From: Teredinibacter waterburyi
GTDB taxonomy: Bacteria > Pseudomonadota > Gammaproteobacteria > Pseudomonadales > Cellvibrionaceae
Direction of reading: 5' to 3'
Assembly (NCBI RefSeq): GCF_001922985.1
Contig: NZ_MRUH01000103.1
Span: forward strand, 124,001 to 188,000
DNA: 64,000 nucleotides
Under the pieces are notes generated by a model. It saw nothing but the letters and a program-made list of their open reading frames with translations, did not search any database and had not been told where the DNA came from. Position numbers and translations under genes: made by a program. Below are positions 28,607 through 37,070 of this stretch, piece after piece (positions within the stretch are counted from its first letter, which is position 1; every line of letters begins with the position of its first letter).

Positions 28607-29977
28607 ATGAACATTGCCAGAACGAATACGGCCAAAAAGTTAATGGCTAGCACTGTACTAGTTTTGTTAACCGCTGCGGCCAGTGTGACACAAGCGAATA
28701 CTTGGAGTGAACCTACTAAAGCAAAACCAAGTGAGCAAAATAAATCACAGCAATTTGCTCACGATCGTTATCATAAAGTATCAAATAAAGTTGACCTAGG
28801 ACCGCGCCCCTATTTTTTAGTTGATGATATGGATGACTCCGCACTTAAGCAAAATCTGTTGAGTTGTGCCAATAAGCCTAATCGCAAATCGGAGTTTTCC
28901 ATTGGTCATCGTGGTGCGCCAATGCAATTCCCAGAGCACACCAAGGAATCATACGAAGCTGCGGCGCGTATGGGGGCGGGCATTGTCGAGTGCGATGTAA
29001 CCTTCACGAAGGATAAAGAGTTGGTATGTCGTCATTCGCAATGCGATCTTCACACAACGACCAATATTTTAGCCACCCCACTTGCGGAAAGTTGTAGCCA
29101 AAACTTTATTCCAGCGGTATATGATTCCGAAGGAAATATTGTTTCTCGGGCGAGCGCAAAGTGTTGTACAAGTGACATCACCCTAGAAGAATTTAAAACA
29201 TTGCAAGGGAAAATGGACGCCGGTAATTCCGCCGCTACAGATGTTGCTGGCTATATGAATGCGACAGCAAATTGGCGAACCGACGTGTATGCCGGCCGTG
29301 GAACACTATTAAGCCACAAAGAAAGCATCGTGTTGTTCAAAAAACTTGGCGTAAAAATGACACCAGAATTAAAGTCGCCAAGTGTAGTAATGCCATTCGA
29401 TGGTTTAACTCAGGAGCAATACGCACAAAAAATGCTTGATGAGTATAAGCAGATGGGCGTTTCAGCAAAGCACGTTTGGCCCCAATCTTTTGATATAAAC
29501 GATGTGAACTACTGGATAAGCAACGAGCCGAGTTTTGGCCGCCAAGCCGTGTTTCTAGATGGCCGATACGATAGCTCAACGTTCGATCATCGCGATCCAG
29601 CAACCTGGTCACCATCAATGCAGGACCTATCTGCAAGCGGCGTTAAGATTGTCGCACCGCCGATTTGGGTTTTAGTTGAAGTGGTTGATGGCGAAATTGT
29701 TCCCTCTCGCTACGCGGTAGAAGCCATTGCCGCTGGTTTAGATATTATTGCTTGGAGTTTTGAGCGTGATGGACCTTTGGCAAACGGCGGCGGATGGTAT
29801 TACCAAACCTTAAATGGGCTTAATCCCAATCCCATAAGCGTAGAACCAAAAGTGATCAACAATGATGGCGATATGATGGATGTGCTGGACGTATTGGCTA
29901 ATGATGTTGGCGTGATCGGTATTTTCTCTGATTGGCCTGCCACTGTTACCTATTATGCCAACTGCATGAACTTGTAA
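28607..29977 (+). CDS. Secreted glycerophosphodiester phosphodiesterase family protein
   Basis: A 456-residue exported protein with a signal peptide ([15 protein letters not shown]). The GDPD TIM-barrel opens with [14 protein letters not shown] and continues with [12 protein letters not shown] and [14 protein letters not shown], which supply the catalytic His pair and metal-binding Glu/Asp; the later MTPELKSP fits the next metal ligand. It would hydrolyse glycerophosphodiesters in the periplasm or outside the cell. The C-terminal region is longer than in the minimal enzymes and includes extra cysteines. Ribosome site GAGGGAT precedes the ATG, and a Pho-box-like site lies about 100 bases upstream. 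Confidence 0.88.
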   Translation: MNIARTNTAKKLMASTVLVLLTAAASVTQANTWSEPTKAKPSEQNKSQQFAHDRYHKVSNKVDLGPRPYFLVDDMDDSALKQNLLSCANKPNRKSEFSIGHRGAPMQFPEHTKESYEAAARMGAGIVECDVTFTKDKELVCRHSQCDLHTTTNILATPLAESCSQNFIPAVYDSEGNIVSRASAKCCTSDITLEEFKTLQGKMDAGNSAATDVAGYMNATANWRTDVYAGRGTLLSHKESIVLFKKLGVKMTPELKSPSVVMPFDGLTQEQYAQKMLDEYKQMGVSAKHVWPQSFDINDVNYWISNEPSFGRQAVFLDGRYDSSTFDHRDPATWSPSMQDLSASGVKIVAPPIWVLVEVVDGEIVPSRYAVEAIAAGLDIIAWSFERDGPLANGGGWYYQTLNGLNPNPISVEPKVINNDGDMMDVLDVLANDVGVIGIFSDWPATVTYYANCMNL

Positions 29978-30012
29978 TTGATGTTGGTGCGCACCTGAAA
30001 AGTAGAGTGAGG

Positions 30013-30038
30013 AAACCCGGCTTTAGCTGGGTTTTTTT
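30013..30038 (+). terminator. Terminator of the GDPD gene
   Basis: AAACCCGGC / GCTGGGTTT stem with a short TTTA loop, ending in a T-run. Confidence 0.85.
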
Positions 30039-30065
30039 AGTATGAATTAGAGCGTCATTAGTTAT

Positions 30066-30668
30066 CTATTTCGGCCGTATAAATTTTTTTCGTGCGGCGG
30101 CGACCTTACTTCGAGTAACGCAGCCTTCGACGTGATCGTTAATTAAACCCATGGCTTGAATGAACGCGTACACCGTAGTTGGGCCTACAAACTTCCAGCC
30201 ACGCTTCTTTAACTCTTTGGCCAGCGCTATAGATTCCGGTGATGTCGAAACCGTTTGTGGTTGCGAATTTATTGCTGGCTCGTATCGCCAAAAGAATGCA
30301 GCCAAAGAACCTTCTGCTTTAACCATTTCTTTTGCGCGCTGGGCATTGTTAATAACAGCTGATATTTTTCCTCGGTGACGAACGATGCCTTCGTCTTGTA
30401 GAAGACGTTCAATATCAGCATCGTTAAAACGGGCAACCTTATTAAAGTCGAATTTTTTAAACGCAGCACGAAAATTTTCACGTTTAGCTAATATTGTTCG
30501 CCAACTTAAACCGGACTGAAAGCTCTCTAAACATAGCTTTTCGAACAGACGAATATCATCGGCCACTGGGAAGCCCCATTCATTGTCGTGGTAAGGTATA
30601 AATTCGGCAACTGTTCCGCACCAGCTGCAACGAGACTTTCCATCGGTAGAAATTATAGTTGTACTCAT
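30066..30668 (-). CDS. tag: DNA-3-methyladenine glycosylase I
   Basis: A 200-residue base-excision repair enzyme removing 3-methyladenine. It shows the zinc-binding N-terminal CSWCG with the later His/Cys ligands, the family block YHDNEWGFPVADDIRLFE, SGLSWRTILAKRENF and the helix-hairpin-helix region ending GWKFVGPTTVYAFIQA. Length is normal. Its 3' end faces the GDPD gene. Confidence 0.95.
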   Translation of the reverse strand: MSTTIISTDGKSRCSWCGTVAEFIPYHDNEWGFPVADDIRLFEKLCLESFQSGLSWRTILAKRENFRAAFKKFDFNKVARFNDADIERLLQDEGIVRHRGKISAVINNAQRAKEMVKAEGSLAAFFWRYEPAINSQPQTVSTSPESIALAKELKKRGWKFVGPTTVYAFIQAMGLINDHVEGCVTRSKVAAARKKFIRPK

Positions 30669-30853
30669 TTTTAGCGCTCTCTCTATAAAGACTATCGGTT
30701 ATGGCTTTTGCGGGATGGATAATAACGGCTGGTTAAGTCCCAACGCCTTTTGCTTTTTAAGTCTTAATCTCTAACGAGACGATGAGATTCGGTAAGATAA
30801 TATTTAAGTTCGCTTTCCGGCGCGTAATAAAGCTGAATCCATTTCATTCCACA

Positions 30854-30886
30854 ATTTCACCCACTAGTTGTTAGTGGGTGAAATTA
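30854..30886. terminator. Perfect 14-bp hairpin after the GNAT-nitrilase gene
   Basis: Arms AATTTCACCCACTA and TAGTGGGTGAAATT flank loop GTTGT. It begins five bases after the stop codon of the minus-strand gene and probably ends its transcript, though the T-run is weak. Confidence 0.65.
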
Positions 30887-30891
30887 TAATG

Positions 30892-32439
30892 TTAGTCACC
30901 CAGCCAGCTTACTTTATATAGGTCGCGGCGGCGGTCCAAGTAATTTTTTACCGAACCTTCATTTTGTAACTTTTCTAGTTTTGTAAGATCAAGATCTACT
31001 ATCAGTGTCATTTCAGTATTCGGTGTTGTTTCGGCCATAATAGCGTCATGAGGAAAGGAAAAATCCGATGGCGAAAATACGGCTGACTGAGCGTATTGAA
31101 TATCGGCGCCATCTACTTTAGGTAGGTTGCCCACACTGCCCGCGATTACCACATAGCACTCGTTTTCGATTGCGCGTGCATGCGCGCAGCAGCGGACTCT
31201 TAAGTAGGCATTTTTTGTATCGGTCCAAAAAGGAATAAACAGCATTTGCATGCCTTCTTCTGACTGTAAGCGTGCCAATTCCGGAAATTCAACATCGTAA
31301 CAAATCAAAATTCCAATTTTACCAAAGTCGGTATTGAACACGCTGAGTCGATTGCCGCCCTGCATAATCCAGGCGCGCTTCTCGTGAGGCGTTGGATGAA
31401 GTTTGTATTGTGATTCCAGGGTTCCGTCTCGACGGCATAGATAGGCCACATTATATAATTCGCCTTCTTCCATAACGGGTACGGAACCGGCAATAATATT
31501 AATGTTGTAGCTTACTGCGAGTTTAGAAATCGCTTCGAGTATCTCTTCGGAAAATTCCGCCAGGGCTTTAACCGAGTCAATAGAATTTTGGTGTACCTCA
31601 ATCCCCATAAGGGGTGCATTAAAAAATTCGGGTAGCAGCGCCACGTCGCACTGGTAATCTGACAGAGCATCGATAAAAAATTCGACTTGCTGAATAAGTT
31701 CGTCGACAGATTTTAGTGGTCGCATTTGCCATTGTACACAACCGATACGGGCAGAGGTTCTTGGTGCGCCAATGAGAGGCGTTTTTTGATTGTCGTAGTA
31801 GAGGTTGCTCCACTCCAAAAGTGTTGCGTAACCCTTGGACTCTTTGTCTTCTGGTAGGTAGCCGGTTAAAACTCGCTTCACCTCAAAATCATTTGATAAT
31901 TGAAAGGTAAGAATAGGATCGTAAATTTCGCGTTTCTTAACGTTTTCAATATATTCTTGTGGCGACATAACTTTGGCGTAATCTTGATAATTTGGAATTC
32001 TACCACCCGCGACAATGGATTTTAAATTCAGGCTTCGGCATAGTTCTTTGCGTGCTTCGTAAAGTCGTCGGCCCAGTCGCATACTGCGATATTCGAGCGA
32101 AACGCAAACTTCTACTCCATACAAAACGTCGCCCAATGGGTCGTGGGTAGAAAGGTAGGCATCGCCAGTAATCTCGTCATAGGTATGATGGTCGCCAAAT
32201 TTATCGTAGTCGACGATTAGCGAGAAGGCTGCTGCAACAACTTCACCGTGATCTTCGATACAGATTTGTCCTTCCGGAAAGGCCGCCAGCTGCGCTCGAA
32301 ATTTCTTCTCGGGCAGGGCGCCGCCCATAGTTGGGTAAATTGTATCCATAATTTTCTTTAGGCCGGCGTAGTCTTCTTTAACCAAGTTACGTAGCGTAAG
32401 TTTGTGTTCTGGATCGCCGGTGTAAATATCTTCACTCAT
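30892..32439 (-). CDS. Fused GNAT acetyltransferase / carbon-nitrogen hydrolase
   Basis: A 515-residue two-domain protein. Residues about 10-190 form a GNAT domain (VCVSLEYRSMRLGRRLYEARK is the acetyl-CoA region, of which RLGRRLYEA is the loop). Residues about 228-505 form a nitrilase-type hydrolase with the Glu-Lys-Cys triad in LLPEFFNAP, YKLHPTPHEK and ILICYDVEFPE. This fusion is a known family (YhcX-like), but its substrate is not established. The start ATG lacks a strong ribosome site. It stands alone, transcribed toward tag. Confidence 0.9.
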   Translation of the reverse strand: MSEDIYTGDPEHKLTLRNLVKEDYAGLKKIMDTIYPTMGGALPEKKFRAQLAAFPEGQICIEDHGEVVAAAFSLIVDYDKFGDHHTYDEITGDAYLSTHDPLGDVLYGVEVCVSLEYRSMRLGRRLYEARKELCRSLNLKSIVAGGRIPNYQDYAKVMSPQEYIENVKKREIYDPILTFQLSNDFEVKRVLTGYLPEDKESKGYATLLEWSNLYYDNQKTPLIGAPRTSARIGCVQWQMRPLKSVDELIQQVEFFIDALSDYQCDVALLPEFFNAPLMGIEVHQNSIDSVKALAEFSEEILEAISKLAVSYNINIIAGSVPVMEEGELYNVAYLCRRDGTLESQYKLHPTPHEKRAWIMQGGNRLSVFNTDFGKIGILICYDVEFPELARLQSEEGMQMLFIPFWTDTKNAYLRVRCCAHARAIENECYVVIAGSVGNLPKVDGADIQYAQSAVFSPSDFSFPHDAIMAETTPNTEMTLIVDLDLTKLEKLQNEGSVKNYLDRRRDLYKVSWLGD

Positions 32440-32929
32440 AAATTACATCTACCATTGAAAAGCTATGTTAAAAGTGGCAATAGCGGGGTATCGTAAAGCC
32501 GATCATATTGCGTTAGTTCACTTAAGTCGCGCCACGGTCGAATCGAACTCAAAGCGTATCGATCACAGTACCGAAAAGATTGGTAAGTTTGAGGCTTTCC
32601 TTGATCGAGAAACGATCGTTCGCTATCTCAACATGCATGATTGCATAAACGATAGGGGTTGCATATGGGTTAGCTCTATTTGCTTGGCTGCGGATACTGA
32701 TCGCAATGAAAAAGAGGGAGTGAGCAATAAGTAGGGCAAGGACCCTGTGTGAGCAAAGGGGGCGTTATACTAGGCCCGGCGGTAGAAACTCTACTAGTTA
32801 GTTAGCTGAGTAAAGTAAAAGCCGCCGGCCCCATTTTTATACTTGTAAGTAATCTAAAGGATTTTACTCGTAGGTAAGTGTTAAGTTATTCCTGCGAGGC
32901 TATAGTTACTTAAAAGTATCAATACATAC
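32440..32929. other. Intergenic region without convincing gene
   Basis: A plus-strand frame of 89 codons exists at 32465-32734, but it lacks a ribosome site, a domain or a neighbour that would support it. No repeat or RNA fold stands out. Promoters of the minus-strand GNAT-nitrilase gene must lie at its left end. Confidence 0.4.
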
Positions 32930-33283
32930 TTATTTGTCACATGTGAAAACTAAGTTACCTCTAACGCTCTCTGCGCCAAAGTACTTCCCAGCTAGAGATA
33001 CAGCGCTGTCAGCTACAGCGGCGAAACCTTCTTTTTTACTATCGTCTTCGGTTTTTTCTACGAGTTCGTCTATTACAATAAACTCTTTTGTCCCCTCTTT
33101 TTTCTTGCAGGTTAACGATGCGTCAAAGTGAAGAACTTTGCGAACATTTTTTTCGGTATTCGATGCGTAGCTAGCTTTGTAGGTGCCGTCTTTTTGCTTG
33201 TATACCGTACCTTTTACAGTTGCGCAGCCTACCGTTAGTGATGCGAATGTTAGTAATGCCGTAATAGGGAAAATCTTTTTCAT
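32930..33283 (-). CDS. Small lipoprotein of unknown function
   Basis: A 117-residue lipoprotein with signal peptide MKKIFPITALLTFASLTVGC (lipobox TVGC, Cys20). The mature part is short and charged, with two further cysteines (LTCKKK and VFTCDK at the C-terminus) that could form a disulfide. AGGAGA precedes the ATG. I do not recognise a family. Confidence 0.75.
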   Translation of the reverse strand: MKKIFPITALLTFASLTVGCATVKGTVYKQKDGTYKASYASNTEKNVRKVLHFDASLTCKKKEGTKEFIVIDELVEKTEDDSKKEGFAAVADSAVSLAGKYFGAESVRGNLVFTCDK

Positions 33284-33827
33284 TTGTATCTCCTGATATT
33301 AAGAATATTAAACTACTAAAACGGATCTGTTTGATTTTTTGAAACGTTTGCCTGCCAAGACGGAAAAACACCGATCAATGTGGGATAGAGGCTTTTGCAG
33401 CTTGGTGGTGCAAAATATAACGAGTTTAAATGCTACGTTATGATGTATTGCTACAGCAACAATTACGGAACTCCCCGTGCAAACGCTAAACTGAAGTTTG
33501 CGTTGAATTTGATGTCAAGCTGGGGGCACTCAAGCTAGGGTAAGCTACTGAGAGCCGGTTTACTTAAATCCTTGCAAAAGTATTAATAGAAGGACTGTTC
33601 CAATAGTTAGGTGATCGCAATTAGAGCTAGAAAACACCGATGGAAGAGCGATTAGTAAAGCGCAGGCGAAATTTTATATTGCTTGGCGTATTTTATATAG
33701 TGGTCAATTGCACAATTTCGGCAAAATATCGGCGTAGATTAGTTTTATCGGCCCTTATTCGAAAAGTTAATCTGGTTGGGGGCTGCGGGGTGAGATACAT
33801 GGTGTCGATAATTTTAACAGGGTTTTG
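33284..33827. other. Intergenic region, no gene seen
   Basis: About 540 bases with scattered short frames but no ribosome site, domain or strong hairpin. I see nothing I can name. Confidence 0.4.
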
Positions 33828-34535
33828 TTAGTGGGATGGAATCGAAGCCGTTTCTATCGTTTTATTGAATTTTCGAATATCGCGAATTTCATAGCGAAGC
33901 TCACCCTGAGCGTCTCGTTTAAACTTGATAGTTGCGTCGGTAAAATAGGTGAATTGATTGCACCATGTTCTTGGCGTGGGGTCGCGTAAGTAAAATAGCT
34001 CTTCGTTATTCTCAAGCGTTCCAGCATATTCACCGCGAGAGCTACAATTTCTTGGGCTGCCGTAGGTGATCGTCATAGTTTTTTCGCCTAGTTTTAGTGC
34101 ATCTATTTCTACCGAAACGACAACCGGTAGATCGTCTGCTACAACCTGCCCTTTCCACTTACCCGTGACGCTGGCATTTCCAGCCGGAGTAACGGCGTTG
34201 ATTGTTGGCGATGAGCTGGTAATTTTATCTTCGCATATTTCAAGTAGTTTTTGTAAGTGATCGCGTTGCGACGTAACTAGGCTTAATGTTGCAGCATTAG
34301 TTTCGGATTCTATTAGCTGTTCTTTTGCCTGATTGTATTCACCCTTAAGGTCAAGATACTTTGAATACAAGTCGGCATATTCACTTTCAGCTTTATGGGG
34401 GGTAACTTTCATAGTCTCGCCTTGAGAGTTGTTAATTACAACTTGAGGGGCAGACCTCCCGTAGAAAACACCGAATATTCCCGTTACAACAGCTACGGCT
34501 ATAGCGAATCCACCTTTTGTTAGCTCTTTAATCAT
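33828..34535 (-). CDS. Membrane-anchored coiled-coil protein of unknown function
   Basis: A 235-residue protein with one N-terminal transmembrane helix (GGFAIAVAVVTGIFGVFYG), then a coiled-coil stretch (about residues 45-110, rich in Lys/Glu/Leu with EYADLYSKYLDLKGEYNQAK) and a C-terminal beta-rich domain of about 110 residues (NASVTGKWKGQVVADDLPVV). That domain, with its GKWKG start, looks lipocalin-like; this is inference. Start chosen at ATG 34533-34535 with AAGGACG upstream. Confidence 0.68.
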   Translation of the reverse strand: MIKELTKGGFAIAVAVVTGIFGVFYGRSAPQVVINNSQGETMKVTPHKAESEYADLYSKYLDLKGEYNQAKEQLIESETNAATLSLVTSQRDHLQKLLEICEDKITSSSPTINAVTPAGNASVTGKWKGQVVADDLPVVVSVEIDALKLGEKTMTITYGSPRNCSSRGEYAGTLENNEELFYLRDPTPRTWCNQFTYFTDATIKFKRDAQGELRYEIRDIRKFNKTIETASIPSH

Positions 34536-34647
34536 TGTTCGGCGTCCTTGTGTTGTTTCCAACAGTCTCTAGCTAGCATGGAATATCCTCACATCAAACG
34601 TCATAAGTTAATGTGTGGGTAGCGCTTCTAAATTATATGTTTCTAGG

Positions 34648-34965
34648 TTAAAAGCCGGCCAAAGCTAAACCGAAGCCGGCGACTAATAATACTAAGCCAA
34701 TTACTAAAGATGCTTTAGTAAACTGCGCTTTTGTGTAAGCTTTGGCGCCGAGCCTACGTACGGCTTCGCTACTAGATGCCGCATAACCTTTAGCTTGCAG
34801 CCAAGAATAAACACCAATTGCTTTATGAAACGCATGCGGGGGCGGGGAGCCTATCGCAATCCAGTTGGAATTATCTTCTTCTTTAAGTGCAGTAACGAAC
34901 TCTGGGTAGCTTATTGCGAGAGCACCGATAATGATGGCCGTCAAACCTACAGCGATTAAGATCAT
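34648..34965 (-). CDS. Small two-helix membrane protein
   Basis: A 105-residue protein with a hydrophobic helix at each end (MILIAVGLTAIIIGALAI and ASLVIGLVLLVAGFGLALAG) and a polar middle that includes PPPHAFHKAIGVYSWL. AAGGAG lies seven bases before the ATG. No family recognised. Confidence 0.68.
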   Translation of the reverse strand: MILIAVGLTAIIIGALAISYPEFVTALKEEDNSNWIAIGSPPPHAFHKAIGVYSWLQAKGYAASSSEAVRRLGAKAYTKAQFTKASLVIGLVLLVAGFGLALAGF

Positions 34966-35707
34966 CTTGTTCTCCTTAGGAAGGCGAAAATTGTGCGGTG
35001 TTGCTTGTTTCTCGATTATCTACTAACTCGAAGATAAGTTAAACGAATGTAGTGATGCATTTTCATTATCGACTACAACCCGATGAGTTTGGTGCCAGTT
35101 TTGCTGTGAATGGGTCGCGCAGCCTCAGTTATTAACACGTGGAAGTGAAACTTGGCACTTAGGTCCCTACTTAGATTTTAGAGCTATTCGTTTGTATCGC
35201 TAGATTTCGTGGTTTCTTTTGTTAGCGGCTCTAACTGCGGGCCCTATAGAATACTTGTGTGCAAGTCGTAGACGTGTGAGGTCATATATTTCGCGTGCGA
35301 TACTGCTCGATTATGTATTTTAAAATTATTATCGTTGTGTTTTTTCAATCGAAAAATCGATTCGATACATCGGCGAGATAGGTGTCAGATTTTAGTACGC
35401 TGGAATTTTAAATTCGTCAGCGGAAATGAATTACTTAGGTAGTTATGCCTACTATGATCTTCAGCAATGTTGCGCTGCAATCCATACCGATGGATACCAA
35501 GCGTTGCTTAGGTATACGAGGAGGTGTTTGTTTTAAATGATCTTGGGGGCGCTTAATAAAAAGATTGAAGCTCGTTATTCGTCCAAGCTGTTAGCTAGTT
35601 GTTTTGATCGAACTGCAGGCTTATGATATAGCGCGTTATCTGTAGTTCGACATTCGGCGTGATTATTTGTCCGAACCTTAAAATACTATAATTAGAATCG
35701 AGACAAA
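34966..35707. other. Long intergenic region (742 bases), no gene seen
   Basis: No supported frame, tRNA or strong terminator. Given its position upstream of the AraC regulator and cellulase, it may hold regulatory sites, but I cannot point to one. Confidence 0.4.
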
Positions 35708-36871
35708 ATGCTCAACTTCTATAAGAAAGCATTCATTACGTTTATTGCCTTGGCTGTTATTTCAATTGCGCTCGGTTATGTTTTAATAAATCGTACTTTC
35801 CCTCACGACGCGTTGTTGCCAGCACAAGACAGCGCCCACGCTTGGCGGATGGAAGCGGTATCCGATATCTCGGCAAGCGGCAGATCTAGTATTGAAATTA
35901 ATGATGCGACCTTTGGCTTAAACGTCGGTTTTAAATTGTCAGAACAGGCCAAGTACCCCTACGTATCCCTCGTTATGGTGTTTGCGGAAACCCATGAAGT
36001 CGAAAAGTTTGTCGATTTGTCTCAGTATAGATTTCTCGACTTTAGCGTAAAGTGTAAGCCAGCCAATGTGCTAACGTTTTCTATATTGACTATCGATGAC
36101 AAGGTGACGGACCCGAAAGACCTCGGCACTTACCGAATTCCTACAAGCTTTTTCTCCTGTAATGAACAATGGCAAAAGGTAGAGATTGACTTAACTCGCT
36201 TGGAAACGCCGCAGTGGTGGCTTAGTGAATATGGCCTTGAACTTTCTAGGCAAGCCTACCGGCTCGATAAGGTCCCGCGTATTACCTTTGGCAACTCTTT
36301 TCAAAGCCCTTTCGATATTGAATCAAATGTACAAATAGAGCAATTAGTATTGCGTGGCACCAACTGGCGCTACCTCTATATTTATGCCGCTTTGATGTTT
36401 TTAGTTTGGAGTATTTTTGCGGTGTGGATTGTAAAGCTACACACGAAAAATCTAATGCTGAGTTTGACAGAAAAGCTGCAAAAAGATCGCCCCCTGATAG
36501 CCTATCAACAGCTTTCTCTCGATTCCCCACGAGATCGGGGCAATGCGGCTATCTTGCGCTATATGGCCACCGAATATGCCAACCCCGAGTTAAACCTTGA
36601 GATGGCGCTTACAAATCTTGCGGTGAGCCGAACCAAGCTGAATGATGTGTTGCGCGAAGAGTTGGGTTATACCTTTGTCACCTACCTAAACAAACTTCGC
36701 CTCACTGAAGCTGCGCGGCTATTGGCAACCCAGCAGCACCTCGGCGTTACTGAAATTTCCTACTCGGTAGGGTATAAAAACGTGTCTTACTTCCATAAAT
36801 TATTCAAGAATGAATACGGATGTGCGCCTAAAACCTTTAGGGATACTTATAAACCAAAGAATACTGATTAA
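35708..36871 (+). CDS. Membrane-anchored AraC-family regulator with extracytoplasmic sensor
   Basis: A 387-residue one-component regulator. A first helix (about 9-28) leads into a periplasmic domain (about 30-220) with jelly-roll-like strands such as FVDLSQYRFLDFSVK and WQKVEIDLTRLETPQWW, resembling carbohydrate-binding beta-sandwiches. A second helix (about 224-245) follows, and then a cytoplasmic AraC DNA-binding domain (about 285-385) with MALTNLAVSRTKLNDVL and VTEISYSVGYKNVSYFHKLF. It stands 200 bp upstream of the cellulase gene in the same direction, so control of cellulase by an external sugar is a reasonable inference. Confidence 0.85.
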   Translation: MLNFYKKAFITFIALAVISIALGYVLINRTFPHDALLPAQDSAHAWRMEAVSDISASGRSSIEINDATFGLNVGFKLSEQAKYPYVSLVMVFAETHEVEKFVDLSQYRFLDFSVKCKPANVLTFSILTIDDKVTDPKDLGTYRIPTSFFSCNEQWQKVEIDLTRLETPQWWLSEYGLELSRQAYRLDKVPRITFGNSFQSPFDIESNVQIEQLVLRGTNWRYLYIYAALMFLVWSIFAVWIVKLHTKNLMLSLTEKLQKDRPLIAYQQLSLDSPRDRGNAAILRYMATEYANPELNLEMALTNLAVSRTKLNDVLREELGYTFVTYLNKLRLTEAARLLATQQHLGVTEISYSVGYKNVSYFHKLFKNEYGCAPKTFRDTYKPKNTD

Positions 36872-37070
36872 TAAGCGCTATTATTTAGTGTAAATTTCTG
36901 CAAAAAACCTTCAATTATTTGTCAAATTCTGTTTTTTCTCTCAAATGAGCAAGATTTGGCTACCCCCGTCTCTATATCCTCTGCGCGAAGCTTTCGGCTG
37001 GTATTGGTGTTTCGCTTCTAATCCACTCATAAAAATAATTAATGGACTTTCTTTCGAAGAGGACAGATAT

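Noticed and set aside
32465-32734. Plus-strand frame of 89 codons divergent from the GNAT-nitrilase gene
   Set aside because: No ribosome site or domain; amino-acid pattern looks random. Cannot be fully excluded.
33640-33831. Plus-strand frame of 63 codons
   Set aside because: Weak composition, no context, and it overlaps the end of a better minus-strand gene.
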